Assembly: GCA_045603745.1 (NCBI GenBank)
Contig: JAZUMQ010000032.1
Coordinates: 1 to 64,000, forward strand
DNA: 64,000 nt
Source of the DNA: RGIG995 sp045603745
Lineage (GTDB): Bacteria; Bacillota; Clostridia; Oscillospirales; UBA644
Direction: 5' to 3'
The first letter of the stretch is position 1, and the number at the start of each line of letters is the position of its first letter. The notes under the pieces are model-generated. The model did no database searches, was not told the origin of the DNA, and saw only the letters and a program-made list of their open reading frames with translations. Shown in pieces: positions 7,248 to 15,446 of this stretch. The position numbers were made by a program, and so were the translations under genes.

Positions 7248-7601
7248 ATGAATTATCTGATGTCTTTTTTGGTGGGCGGTCTTTTTTGTGTCGTCGGTCA
7301 GATCTTGATTGAGCGCACTCGATTAACTCCCGCCCGAATCCTTGTGGGATATGTGGTTGCAGGAGTGTTTCTCTCTGCAATCGGTGTCTACGAGCCGTTA
7401 TTGAAATACGGTCATTCCGGTGCAAGTGTTCCGTTGACCGGCTTTGGTCATCTTCTTGCGGAAGGGGTGCGCAAAGCCATTGCGGAAAAAGGATTTCTCG
7501 GCATTTTAACCGGGGGATTGACCTCCACCGCCGCCGGGATTACTGCAGCTATCGTCTTTTCGTTGTTAGCATCACTCATCTTTAAGCCAAAAATGAAATA
7601 A
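7248..7601 (+). CDS. spoVAE: stage V sporulation protein AE (SpoVAEb type)
   Basis: 117 aa, with three to four transmembrane segments covering nearly the whole protein and the family signature VPLTGFGHLLAEG, which mirrors VPITGFANAM in SpoVAC. It is the third subunit of the DPA channel. Only C, D and E are present, the minimal set typical of many Clostridia; spoVAA, AB and AF are absent here. A strong terminator follows. Confidence 0.95.
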   Translation: MNYLMSFLVGGLFCVVGQILIERTRLTPARILVGYVVAGVFLSAIGVYEPLLKYGHSGASVPLTGFGHLLAEGVRKAIAEKGFLGILTGGLTSTAAGITAAIVFSLLASLIFKPKMK

Positions 7602-7614
7602 AAGCATTTTTAAC

Positions 7615-7643
7615 GAACCCGAAATGTCGGGTTCATTTTTTTT
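7615..7643 (+). terminator. intrinsic terminator of spoVA
   Basis: GAACCCGA-AATG-TCGGGTTC (7615-7634) is followed by eight T residues. It separates the spoVA and spoIIIA operons. Confidence 0.92.
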
Positions 7644-7644
7644 G

Positions 7645-7672
7645 TTCTAAACCTGTCCGGGGCGCATAAACT
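7645..7672 (+). promoter_or_regulatory. candidate SigE promoter of spoIIIA
   Basis: CATAAACT at 7665-7672 resembles the SigE -10 consensus (CATACAAT), with TTCTAAA 13 bp upstream. It lies directly behind the spoVA terminator and 34 bp before spoIIIAA. SigE control of spoIIIA is established in Bacillus; the match here is partial. Confidence 0.35.
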
Positions 7673-7705
7673 GGAATAGAAACGATGGAAAGGTATTTGT
7701 GAATT

Positions 7706-8650
7706 ATGGATCAGATTCTGGGGGAAGTGATTCCTTATCTTCCGGAAAAAACCGCAAAGTCAATTCAATCACTGACGGAAACAGAACAAAAAAATCTCCG
7801 GGAAATCCGCATTAAATGGAATAATCCCACTCTTTTATACACAGACGTCGGACGTAAGGTCTGTCCGGAAACGCTACATACGAAAGAAGAAATCGAATCG
7901 GTATTTCGGAAGATCTGTGCTTCCTCTGCTTATACCCACCGTAATGAGATCCGCTCCGGCTACGTTACCATTCCGGGAGGGCATCGGGTCGGAATTGTCG
8001 GTACTGCCGTTTTGGGGGAAAACGGATCGGTGGAAGGGATTCGGGATATTTGTGGATTGTCTTTTCGGATCGCCCGGGAGTATGACGTATCGCTTCAATC
8101 CATTCTCCCTCAAATTTACGCTGACGGACGGATTCGTAACTTGATGTTATTGGGGCCTCCCTGTAGCGGAAAAACCACGGTTTTGCGCGCTGTTGCAAAA
8201 GAATTATCAAATACTGTTCAGGTGGCGGTCATCGACGAAAGGGAAGAGCTTTTTCCCGCCTCCCGCCCCACTCCAATGGGGTGTGACGTGCTTCGGGGTT
8301 ACCCCAAATCCGTAGGAATTTTGCAGGCGTTGAGAACCCTATCTCCAAGAGTCATCGTTTGTGATGAGATTGGCACCGCCGCCGAGGTTTGTGCCATGCT
8401 GGACGGATTGCAGAGCGGCGTTTCTCTGCTGGTCTCTGCCCACGCCTACTCGACGGAAGAATTGATGCAACGCCCCCCGGTTCGAGAGCTGTTTCTTGCC
8501 GGAGGTATCGACGTTGCCGTATTTTTAGATCCGGTTCGGATCGGCACGGTTTGTGATGTTAAGGAAAGGGAAGATTTGTGTGTTGAAATGTCTCATGTTG
8601 ATTCTGGTGTTTCTGCTTTGTGCGGGGTGCGGAGGGGTCTATGTTCTTGA
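7706..8650 (+). CDS. spoIIIAA: stage III sporulation protein AA (ATPase)
   Basis: A 314-aa cytoplasmic secretion-type ATPase of the mother cell, thought to energise the SpoIIIA-SpoIIQ feeding channel. Walker A is GPPCSGKT (150-157) and Walker B VIVCDEIG (217-224), with an arginine-rich ALRTLSPR between them. An N-terminal region of about 140 residues precedes the motor. The SD is weak (GGAAAGG). It overlaps spoIIIAB by about 70 bases, so its last 20 residues are encoded in shared DNA. Confidence 0.97.
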   Translation: MDQILGEVIPYLPEKTAKSIQSLTETEQKNLREIRIKWNNPTLLYTDVGRKVCPETLHTKEEIESVFRKICASSAYTHRNEIRSGYVTIPGGHRVGIVGTAVLGENGSVEGIRDICGLSFRIAREYDVSLQSILPQIYADGRIRNLMLLGPPCSGKTTVLRAVAKELSNTVQVAVIDEREELFPASRPTPMGCDVLRGYPKSVGILQALRTLSPRVIVCDEIGTAAEVCAMLDGLQSGVSLLVSAHAYSTEELMQRPPVRELFLAGGIDVAVFLDPVRIGTVCDVKEREDLCVEMSHVDSGVSALCGVRRGLCS

Positions 8651-9077
8651 TTTATCTGCCCGCCGCCGTCAGATTCGTCAGATGCAAGATCTGATTCGTT
8701 ACCTTCGCCGGGAGATCCGATGTTCCGGCGCTCCGTTGCATCGGATTTTATCGTCGGAACAATGTCCTTCCGATCTTCCCATACTCCGGGAAATGGAACT
8801 TGCAGAACCTTTCGATCTCATCGCCTCTTATGAAAACTCAAAGCGCTCTTGTAATGCCGAAATGTTTTTTACCGAGGAAGAATGGAGCGCTTCCGATCAC
8901 CTTTTTTACGCTCTTGGCCAAGGGGATTTCGTCGAGCAGGAGAGCCGCTTGTCTCTTGCGGAATCCGCTTTTTCCGAGGCGGAAAAAAACGCTCAGAAAA
9001 CGATGGAACGAAACGGAAAACCCGCAATCGTTTTAGGGTGTTCTCTTGGGGCGGTTTTTGTGTTGATGTTAATTTAG
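8580..9077 (+). CDS. spoIIIAB: stage III sporulation protein AB
   Basis: About 165 aa, similar to SpoIIIAB (171 aa in Bacillus), a GspF-like membrane protein of the channel. It has an N-terminal transmembrane segment with a Cys (MLILVFLLCAGCGG), a helical middle (RRRQIRQMQDLIRYL) and a C-terminal transmembrane segment (VLGCSLGAVFVLMLI). The frame is open from 8553, but GTG 8580 (or TTG 8583) is preferred because the GGGAAG upstream is well placed and the N-terminus then matches the family. It overlaps spoIIIAA by 71 bases. Confidence 0.9.
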   Translation: MLKCLMLILVFLLCAGCGGVYVLDLSARRRQIRQMQDLIRYLRREIRCSGAPLHRILSSEQCPSDLPILREMELAEPFDLIASYENSKRSCNAEMFFTEEEWSASDHLFYALGQGDFVEQESRLSLAESAFSEAEKNAQKTMERNGKPAIVLGCSLGAVFVLMLI

Positions 9078-9088
9078 CGGGGGATACG

Positions 9089-9283
9089 ATGGATACGGAT
9101 ATTTTGTTCCAGATCGCCGCCGTTGGTATCATTGTCGCGGTGTTGAATTTAATCTTGACCAAGTCCGATCGGTCGGAACAGGCGCTGATGGTCACCATTG
9201 CCGGTCTTGTTTTGGTTCTCGCTCTCATTGTCAACGAGATCGGAACGCTTTTTGAGACCATTAAGACGGTGTTTGGGTTGTGA
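9089..9283 (+). CDS. spoIIIAC: stage III sporulation protein AC
   Basis: 64 aa with two transmembrane helices (about 5-24 and 32-52) and the typical LTKSDRSEQALM turn between them. SpoIIIAC is a small membrane subunit of the feeding channel. The ATG at 9089 follows a GCGGGGGAT SD. An in-frame extension exists upstream, but the family is always this short. It overlaps spoIIIAD by four bases. Confidence 0.93.
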   Translation: MDTDILFQIAAVGIIVAVLNLILTKSDRSEQALMVTIAGLVLVLALIVNEIGTLFETIKTVFGL

Positions 9284-9666
9284 GCCTCGTCTGGGTTATG
9301 GGGGTTGCATTGATCGGAGTGATCGGATTTCAATTCCTGCGGCGTTACGTTCCGGAATATGCATCTTTTATGCCCCTCGTTGCGGTAGTGCTGTTGCTCC
9401 TTACGTTACTTCCACAGTTGGAGACGATTGTCTCCGCCCTTCGGGATTTGGGGCAGAAATCGGGAATTGACGATGATTCCGTCGGGTTGGTCCTCCGGGG
9501 GATTGGGATTGGACTTGCTACGAAAATTGCATCAGGGGTTTGTAACGATTGCGGACAACGTGCTTTAGGGGAGACGGTGGACTATTGGGGACAAATCTCC
9601 ATTGTTTCCCTTGCCGTTCCGTTGATATTAGATCTTGCACAACGGATTTTGGAAACGGAGTTTTAA
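9280..9666 (+). CDS. spoIIIAD: stage III sporulation protein AD
   Basis: 128 aa, as in Bacillus. It has three to four transmembrane segments and the conserved GIGLATKIASGVCNDCGQRALGETVDYWGQ-type region (about 76-105) with two Cys. It is a partner of SpoIIIAC in the channel base. The GTG start lies in the GTGA overlap with spoIIIAC. Confidence 0.95.
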   Translation: MSLVWVMGVALIGVIGFQFLRRYVPEYASFMPLVAVVLLLLTLLPQLETIVSALRDLGQKSGIDDDSVGLVLRGIGIGLATKIASGVCNDCGQRALGETVDYWGQISIVSLAVPLILDLAQRILETEF

Positions 9667-9671
9667 GGATT

Positions 9672-10790
9672 ATGATGAAAAAGACGTTTATGTTCTGTTT
9701 GTTATTTCCTCTTTTAATATCAGTCTTTTCTTATTCCTTTTCGTCCGAAGAAATTAACGATATTTTGGACAAGACCGAAGAGGAAACCGGCTACGGATCT
9801 TTTTTTCAGATGATTCCTCAAGAAAGTCTGGAACTGTTTGAGAGATATGAAATCGACCTATCGGCCGATGCACCCTCCCCGGGGTTATCTCAGGTTCTTT
9901 TGACGGTTCTCTCCCTTTTTGTTTCGATTTTGTCGGAGCATTTACCGTTGCTTACTACCGGAATTGCAATTCTATTGCTTCTAAAATTGTTTTCCTCGCT
10001 TTGCCGCGGGAACGACCGCTTATTGGAATCTTTGGGGTATCTGACCGTAATTTCATCGGGCGTCTATTCCTTTTCGGTCATCGAGCATTTGTTGGCTTCC
10101 CTCACGGAAATTACCGAACAATCAGCGTCTTTCCTTACCGCCGCTTTGCCGGTCATCAGCGCCGCCCAGGTCTGGTCCGGTTCTCAATCCGGTGCATCTG
10201 TGGTTTCCGTCACGTTGCCCGTTATTTTGACAATTCTTTCTTCTGCGGTATCCGCGTTGTATTACCCTCTATGTTGGTTTTGTTATGCCGCATCTCTCAG
10301 CGGTTTTTTTCGAGATCGGATTTCCTTGAGACCTGTGATTTCTTCGGTAAAAAAATTCTGCACCCGAGGAGTGGAAATTCTGTCCGGGCTCTCTGTCGGC
10401 GTTTTTTGTGTGCAGCGGGCTGCGGTATCGTCTGTCAATACGGTGGCTCGTAAAGGGGCACGGTTTGCTCTTCTGCAGGTGTTACCCCTTGCCGGGGGAG
10501 CTTTGACCGATGGCATCGAAACCGTCTACGCTTGCGGGAAAAGTATTTGCGGAAAAGTGGGAGTCGTTTGCGTTCTCGTTGTGGCGGTGCTTTTTGCAAC
10601 CCCTTGTGTTCTCGGACTCTTTTTCGTGTTTCTCTATTCTTTTTTGTCCTCTGTCGGGTCGCTTTTGGACGTTCCTTTATTGGTGGATTTTTATACGGAT
10701 ATTAAAGATACCTTCGCCATGATGACTTCTTTTTCCGTTTGTTCTCTCGTGGTGGTTTCGTCGGCACTTTTGCTCTTGACAGGAGGTTGA
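9672..10790 (+). CDS. spoIIIAE: stage III sporulation protein AE
   Basis: 372 aa, a polytopic membrane protein of the channel. A cleavable signal peptide (about 1-25) is followed by a short extracytoplasmic segment and six to seven transmembrane helices; this arrangement is conserved in the family. The ATG at 9672 or 9675 lies 5 bases after spoIIIAD and follows AAGGAT. The open frame begins earlier, inside spoIIIAD, but without family similarity. Cys content is high for a membrane protein. Confidence 0.95.
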   Translation: MMKKTFMFCLLFPLLISVFSYSFSSEEINDILDKTEEETGYGSFFQMIPQESLELFERYEIDLSADAPSPGLSQVLLTVLSLFVSILSEHLPLLTTGIAILLLLKLFSSLCRGNDRLLESLGYLTVISSGVYSFSVIEHLLASLTEITEQSASFLTAALPVISAAQVWSGSQSGASVVSVTLPVILTILSSAVSALYYPLCWFCYAASLSGFFRDRISLRPVISSVKKFCTRGVEILSGLSVGVFCVQRAAVSSVNTVARKGARFALLQVLPLAGGALTDGIETVYACGKSICGKVGVVCVLVVAVLFATPCVLGLFFVFLYSFLSSVGSLLDVPLLVDFYTDIKDTFAMMTSFSVCSLVVVSSALLLLTGG

Positions 10791-10792
10791 CG

Positions 10793-11248
10793 ATGTTGGT
10801 TTCTTTGTTGTTGTCTTGTCTTTTCTTTGGATTGATTTCGATGATTTTACCTTCAGATAAGAAAACGGAATGGATTTATGTTTTGTTGATTGCCATTTTG
10901 ATTCTTTCTATTGGTTCCCATCTGTCGAATATGGATTTCACCCTTCCCGAACCGGAAGAATTTTTTCCCGAAAACGTCTCGGCTTTTCCGGAATCTGCGG
11001 CGTTGGAATCTGCCGTTTCTTTGCAGGTGTATTCCTTGACCGGGCAATCCCCGCTTTCGGTGGAAAGTGACCTGCAACGAAAGGGCGACGATTACGAATT
11101 GACCCGGATTTCGGTGGTGCTCCGATCCGGAAACGAAAAGGAGGTGCAAGATGCTCTTCAAAAATCTTTTTCTTTCCAAGGATTCATCGTCACCTCCCAA
11201 GAGGTCGACGGATCCGGTGAAGATTTCCACCTTCTTCCGGAAGAATAA
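10793..11248 (+). CDS. spoIIIAF: stage III sporulation protein AF
   Basis: About 151 aa, shorter than the Bacillus protein. Two N-terminal transmembrane helices (about 3-20 and 27-43) precede a soluble domain with the ring-building-motif pattern seen in SpoIIIAF (ELTRISVVLRSGNEKEVQDALQ). The ATG at 10793 sits two bases after the spoIIIAE stop with AGGAGG as SD. Its last 98 bases overlap spoIIIAG in another frame. Confidence 0.9.
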   Translation: MLVSLLLSCLFFGLISMILPSDKKTEWIYVLLIAILILSIGSHLSNMDFTLPEPEEFFPENVSAFPESAALESAVSLQVYSLTGQSPLSVESDLQRKGDDYELTRISVVLRSGNEKEVQDALQKSFSFQGFIVTSQEVDGSGEDFHLLPEE

Positions 11249-11702
11249 ACGAATAATTTTTATCACGGTTCTTTCCGCAATTCTTTTATTGTTCTTTTTA
11301 GGAAACAACGGTAAAAAAGAAGAAAATATGGGGAATTCCAAGGATTTTTACGCATATGCGGAACTGCTCCGAAAGGATCTTGAATCCACACTGTCCGAAA
11401 TGTCCGGCGTGGGGAAATGTTCCGTTTTAATTACCTTTTCCGATGCAGGAGAGAAGGTCTATGCTTGCGATGAGGATTTATCTTCTTCTGAAGGGAAAAT
11501 GGATTCCGACCGCAAATACGTCTTGATCTCTTCCCGTTCGGAAGGGCTGATTTTGAAAGTATATTCCCCCTCGGTTTTGGGTGTCGCCGTGATCTGTGAA
11601 GGAGGTGAAAGTACCCGTGTAAAGAACGATATAACCGAAATTTTATCTCGAACCCTCGGTATATCCGCCGATCGAATCGCTGTAAAAAAAATGAATTCAT
11701 AG
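11151..11702 (+). CDS. spoIIIAG: stage III sporulation protein AG
   Basis: 183 aa. One transmembrane helix (about 35-51) anchors an extracytoplasmic domain with ring-building motif (GKCSVLITFSDAGEKVYA and the final KNDITEILSRTLGISADRIAV). In Bacillus SpoIIIAG forms the large ring spanning the space between the two membranes. The ATG at 11151 has an excellent SD (AAGGAGGTG, 11138-11146) although both lie inside spoIIIAF. A start further downstream would cut into the cytosolic tail or the helix. Confidence 0.93.
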   Translation: MLFKNLFLSKDSSSPPKRSTDPVKISTFFRKNKRIIFITVLSAILLLFFLGNNGKKEENMGNSKDFYAYAELLRKDLESTLSEMSGVGKCSVLITFSDAGEKVYACDEDLSSSEGKMDSDRKYVLISSRSEGLILKVYSPSVLGVAVICEGGESTRVKNDITEILSRTLGISADRIAVKKMNS

Positions 11703-11714
11703 GAGTGGTCTGAT

Positions 11715-12221
11715 ATGAAAAAGAAAACCATTGTTGCTATTGTCGGAATGACGATTTTTGTTTTAGTTGCCGTTGCCGTCAACTGGAAATTTTCTCTGCT
11801 CAGCAATTTATTCCCGACCGGAACCGAATCGCCCGATTCGCCTTCCGTTGAAGCCGGTGCCAACGCAGAGGAAGATTCTTATTTTGACAATGCTCGCTAT
11901 TCCCGTTCCCAATCCAGAGAAGAAGCCCTTGCTATGCTCAACGAGATCGTCAACGATGAAGCCGTCGACGAAGATACGAAGAAGAACGCCTATGCCCAAG
12001 TGGTTGCTTATGCAAAAATTACGGAAGGTGAAGCCGCGTTGGAAAACGTCTTGAAAGCAAAGGGGTTTGAGGAGTGTATCGTTTTTCTTACTTCCGACAC
12101 GGCAACCGTTGTCATTGCTGCAGAATCCTTGAACGAACAACAGTCTGCACAAATCTTTGATGCCGTCCTAACCCAGACCGGATTTGAAAGCGGATCGGTA
12201 AAAATTGTTACCTATCCGTGA
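11715..12221 (+). CDS. spoIIIAH: stage III sporulation protein AH
   Basis: 168 aa. An N-terminal transmembrane anchor (about 5-25) is followed by an acidic linker and a YscJ-like ring domain (SREEALAMLNEIVNDEA to the C-terminus). SpoIIIAH binds SpoIIQ of the forespore through this domain. It is 12 bases after spoIIIAG with AGGAGTGG as SD, and closes the operon. A terminator follows. Confidence 0.95.
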   Translation: MKKKTIVAIVGMTIFVLVAVAVNWKFSLLSNLFPTGTESPDSPSVEAGANAEEDSYFDNARYSRSQSREEALAMLNEIVNDEAVDEDTKKNAYAQVVAYAKITEGEAALENVLKAKGFEECIVFLTSDTATVVIAAESLNEQQSAQIFDAVLTQTGFESGSVKIVTYP

Positions 12222-12229
12222 GAAAATGA

Positions 12230-12267
12230 TGAAATTTTATACAAAATTCAGAAAAAATTTCATTTTT
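12230..12267 (+). terminator. intrinsic terminator of spoIIIA
   Basis: TGAAATTTT (12230-12238) pairs with AAAATTTCA (12254-12262), followed by five T residues. The stem is AT-rich and thus weak, but it is well placed. Confidence 0.6.
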
Positions 12268-12271
12268 CCTC

Positions 12272-12300
12272 TATACAAACGGGTAAAAATATGCTATAAT
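12272..12300 (+). promoter_or_regulatory. extended -10 SigA promoter
   Basis: TATACA (12272-12277), 17 bp, then TGC-TATAAT (12292-12300). It should drive the Asp23 gene and the run of genes behind it. Confidence 0.75.
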
Positions 12301-12352
12301 ATTATATAATTAACAAATCAGCGATTCAAATTACCCATGGAGGTTTCACATT

Positions 12353-12724
12353 ATGGAAGAAATTAAAAACGGTTCTATCCGCATTTCCGACGAAGTCGTG
12401 GCTGACATTGCCATCAAAGCTGCCCTGGACGTGGAAGGGGTTGCCGGCGTCCCGCAACGTGTTTTAGAAAATGCAAAAAGCATTATGTCCTCCCGCGTGA
12501 CCTTTGTCAAAGGCGTTACGTTGGCTCCCTCGGAAGGCGGCCTGGAACTTACGATTCAGATTTCCGTTCTCTTCGGTACGAAGGTGCAGGACGTTTGTGT
12601 CGCGGTTCAGCGTGAGGTTGCAGAGGCAGTCGCCGATATGACCGGCATTACGGTCAGTTCCGTCAACGTTTCCGTCGTCAGTGTCGCCCTTCCAAAAGTC
12701 GTCGCGAAAAAGTCCACGAAATAA
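12353..12724 (+). CDS. Asp23/Gls24 family envelope-stress protein (YqhY-like)
   Basis: 123 aa. The Asp23 fold is visible in GSIRISDEVVADIAIKAALDVEGV and the final VSSVNVSVVSVALPK. Members are abundant cytoplasmic proteins tied to the membrane through partners and to lipid metabolism control, but their activity is not well defined. The gene lies directly before nusB, the common Firmicute arrangement. The SD is ATGGAGG. Confidence 0.92.
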   Translation: MEEIKNGSIRISDEVVADIAIKAALDVEGVAGVPQRVLENAKSIMSSRVTFVKGVTLAPSEGGLELTIQISVLFGTKVQDVCVAVQREVAEAVADMTGITVSSVNVSVVSVALPKVVAKKSTK

Positions 12725-12742
12725 TTGAGAGGCATCTGAACT

Positions 12743-13138
12743 ATGTTGAAACGTTCCGAAGCACGGAACAACGCATTCATTCTTTTGTTTGAATGTTCGT
12801 TCCAGTCTGAACCTGACCGGGAAGAAGTGCTCCGTCTCGCGGAGGAAAATCACGAAATCGCCCTCGACGATTTCGTCTTATCCGTGTTCCACGGCGTGCT
12901 CGATTGTCGGGAAGAGATTGACAGCCGGATTTCCAACTACTGCAAAAAACGCACGGTGGATCGTCTGTCCAAAATGCTCCTTACCGCCCTTCGCATCGCA
13001 TTTTACGAACTTGATCACACCGACACGCCTTCGGCGATTGTTATCAACGAGGCGGTCAACTTGATCAAAACTTACGATTCCCCCGAATCCGCCGCTTACG
13101 GAAATGGGGTGTTGGCATCTTATGTCCGCGAAAAGTGA
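12743..13138 (+). CDS. nusB: transcription antitermination factor NusB
   Basis: 131 aa, full length. An all-helical RNA-binding protein that works with NusE and NusA in rRNA antitermination. N-terminal RSEARNNAFILLFE and C-terminal INEAVNLIKTYDSPESAAYGNGVL match the family closely. It follows the Asp23 gene by 18 bases and overlaps the following gene by 17 bases. Confidence 0.96.
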   Translation: MLKRSEARNNAFILLFECSFQSEPDREEVLRLAEENHEIALDDFVLSVFHGVLDCREEIDSRISNYCKKRTVDRLSKMLLTALRIAFYELDHTDTPSAIVINEAVNLIKTYDSPESAAYGNGVLASYVREK

Positions 13139-14048
13139 ATATCTCGGCATTGATACCAGTAATTATACGACCTCCGTTGCCCTTCATATTTCCGACGGAA
13201 TGGAAAGCCGCAGGCGGCTTCTTCCGGTTCGGGAGGGGGAACGGGGGCTTCGTCAGAGTGACGCCGTTTTCTTGCACGTAAAACAGTTTCCGGAATTGTT
13301 TGAAACCCTTCCGTCTCCGATGTCTTTGACGGCGGTGGGCGTTTCTACCCGTCCTCGCAACGTGGACGATTCCTACATGCCCTGTTTTCGTGCCGGGGTG
13401 TCCTATGCCCGATCTCTGGCCCATTCCCATGGTTGTCCGTTGTATGAGTTTTCCCATCAACAAGGTCATATCGCCGCCGGATTGTGGTCGATTGGCAGGG
13501 GAGATCTGTTGCAAAATCCCTTCCTCGCCTTTCACGTGTCCGGGGGTACGACGGAACTTCTTTTTGTAAACGGAATTCACGACGTTCAAGTTGTCGCCCA
13601 TACCTTGGATCTTCATGCCGGTCAGTTGATCGACCGCATCGGAGTTTTGTTGGGGTATTCGTTTCCCTGCGGTGCGGCGATGGATCCCGATGCTTTACGC
13701 GCCGAAAAATCGGTCAAACATTACGTTCGCCTCAAAGAAGGTTGTTGCTCTCTTTCCGGATATGAAAACAAAGCACAAAAAATGCTTTCCGACGGATATA
13801 CCAAAGAGGAAATCGCCTTCTTTGCCGTAGATTCCGTTTCTGCGGAATTGGAAGCAATGATCGATGCCGCGTTGTTGCAATATCCCGATTTGCCCCTGTT
13901 GATGATCGGTGGTGTCTGTTCCAACTCCTTGATTCGTCGTCGTCTGTCTGCCCGCTACGGTGCACTTTTTGCCGCAGACGGGTTTTCGTGTGATAATGCC
14001 GCCGGAATTGCTTATTTAACAAAACTTCGTCACGAAGGAGTGATTTGA
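13122..14048 (+). CDS. TsaD/Kae1-like protein (M22 family paralog)
   Basis: 308 aa, somewhat shorter than true TsaD (about 335). The ASKHA fold is evident: GIDTSNYTTSVAL at the start, the iron-ligand motif HQQGH (His112, His116), HVSGGTTEL (phosphate loop) and DNAAGIA with the third ligand Asp near the end. TsaD makes the t6A modification of ANN-reading tRNAs together with TsaB and TsaE, both of which are encoded at 36986-38090 away from this gene. The position between nusB and xseA is one I associate with a TsaD-like paralog in Clostridia rather than TsaD. If no other tsaD exists in the genome this could be the working copy. ATG 13122 is preferred; ATG 13104 is in frame. Confidence 0.8.
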   Translation: MSAKSEYLGIDTSNYTTSVALHISDGMESRRRLLPVREGERGLRQSDAVFLHVKQFPELFETLPSPMSLTAVGVSTRPRNVDDSYMPCFRAGVSYARSLAHSHGCPLYEFSHQQGHIAAGLWSIGRGDLLQNPFLAFHVSGGTTELLFVNGIHDVQVVAHTLDLHAGQLIDRIGVLLGYSFPCGAAMDPDALRAEKSVKHYVRLKEGCCSLSGYENKAQKMLSDGYTKEEIAFFAVDSVSAELEAMIDAALLQYPDLPLLMIGGVCSNSLIRRRLSARYGALFAADGFSCDNAAGIAYLTKLRHEGVI

Positions 14049-15247
14049 TGAACCCCCCTATGGCTCTTTCCGTGGCACAATTGAATCTTTACGTCAAATC
14101 CCTATTGGAAAGCGACCGGAATCTCAAATCGGTCTGGATTCGGGGCGAACTTTCCAATTTTGTCCGAAATTCCAAAAGCGGACACTGTTATTTCTCCGTC
14201 AAAGATCGGGAGGCGTCGGTCAAAGCCGTCATGTTCAAATGGCAGGCGTCAAATCTGACCTTTGCGCCGAAAGACGGAATTCAGGTTCTTCTTCGGGGAA
14301 AGGTCTCTCTCTATGAACGAGACGGACAATATCAGTTTTATACGGAAGAAATGCTTCCGGACGGTTTGGGTAGCCTTTATCTTGAATTTTTGCGTATTAA
14401 GGCGAAGTTGGAAGAGGAAGGTCTTTTTGACCGTAAAAAAGCGCTTCCTTCCTATCCTCGTTCCATCGGAATCTGTACTTCCGTGACCGGGGCTGCGATT
14501 CGTGACATTCTCAGCGTTTGCGCTCGCCTTGCTCCTTCGATCAATCTCTGTATCTATCCTTGCTTGATGCAGGGGAGTGAATCCCCTCGCTCCGTGGCTG
14601 AAGGGTTGCGGTACTTCCGTACCCGCCCTGAGACCGATCTTGTCATCATTGCCCGGGGCGGCGGTTCTTATGAAGATTTGGCGGTTTTTAACGACGAATC
14701 CCTCGCTCGTTTGGTTGCGGATTACCCCTTGCCCGTTATCAGCGCTATCGGTCACGAGACTGATTTTACTATTCTTGATTTCGTTTCCGATTTTCGTGCG
14801 GCAACGCCTTCCGTCGCGGCAGAAGTCGCGGTGGGACAAACCCCCGCTCTTTCGGAGCGCCTGGATCGGGCGAAACGATCCCTTTTTACCCTTGCTTCCG
14901 GTCGGTTGCGGTTGGAAGAACAGATTTTACGAAATCTTTCTTCACAAATCGACCCTTCCCATACGTTGCAAAATCATGCCCAACGGTTGGATCATTTGGA
15001 CTTCCGTCTCAAATCCGCCGGTCAGCGGCAAATTCAACATATTTCTTCGGATTTTTCGTCTCTCGCCGCACGGTTGACGGCGTTAAATCCCCTTTCCGTT
15101 TTATCCCGCGGTTATGCTCTTGCGGAAGCAGGAGAAACCCCCGTCCGTTCCTCGGAGCAAGTTTCCGTCGGGGATCATCTTACCCTACATTTTCATGATG
15201 GAGTGATCGGCTGTGTCGCAGAATACAAAGAAACCCGCAAATTATGA
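14048..15247 (+). CDS. xseA: exodeoxyribonuclease VII large subunit
   Basis: About 399 aa. The N-terminal OB fold (LSVAQLNLYVKSLLESD, VWIRGELSNF) binds single-stranded DNA. The catalytic domain carries ARGGGSYEDLAVFNDE and IGHETDFTILDFVSD with the expected acidic residues. A helical C-terminus binds XseB. The complex degrades single-stranded DNA to short oligonucleotides. ATG 14048 shares one base with the previous stop and follows GAAGGAG. It overlaps xseB by 35 bases. Confidence 0.97.
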   Translation: MNPPMALSVAQLNLYVKSLLESDRNLKSVWIRGELSNFVRNSKSGHCYFSVKDREASVKAVMFKWQASNLTFAPKDGIQVLLRGKVSLYERDGQYQFYTEEMLPDGLGSLYLEFLRIKAKLEEEGLFDRKKALPSYPRSIGICTSVTGAAIRDILSVCARLAPSINLCIYPCLMQGSESPRSVAEGLRYFRTRPETDLVIIARGGGSYEDLAVFNDESLARLVADYPLPVISAIGHETDFTILDFVSDFRAATPSVAAEVAVGQTPALSERLDRAKRSLFTLASGRLRLEEQILRNLSSQIDPSHTLQNHAQRLDHLDFRLKSAGQRQIQHISSDFSSLAARLTALNPLSVLSRGYALAEAGETPVRSSEQVSVGDHLTLHFHDGVIGCVAEYKETRKL

Positions 15248-15446
15248 AGAAATGATTGCCCGGTTGGAGGAGATCGTCACCTCTCTCGAATCAGGAGAAC
15301 TGTCTTTGGACGAAACTATGCGCGTCTATAAAGAAGCATTGACCCTGTCCGAAAAATGTTCTAAAATTCTGGAAAAATTCCGGGGCGAGATCACTCTTGT
15401 ACAAAAGGGAGAGGAGGTTCCATTGACCGATGACGACCTTCGATGA
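15213..15446 (+). CDS. xseB: exodeoxyribonuclease VII small subunit
   Basis: 77 aa, the family's usual size. The single conserved domain reads NYEEMIARLEEIVTSLESGELSLDE. The small subunits wrap the long helices of XseA. GTG start inside the end of xseA; it overlaps ispA by 17 bases. Confidence 0.95.
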   Translation: MSQNTKKPANYEEMIARLEEIVTSLESGELSLDETMRVYKEALTLSEKCSKILEKFRGEITLVQKGEEVPLTDDDLR

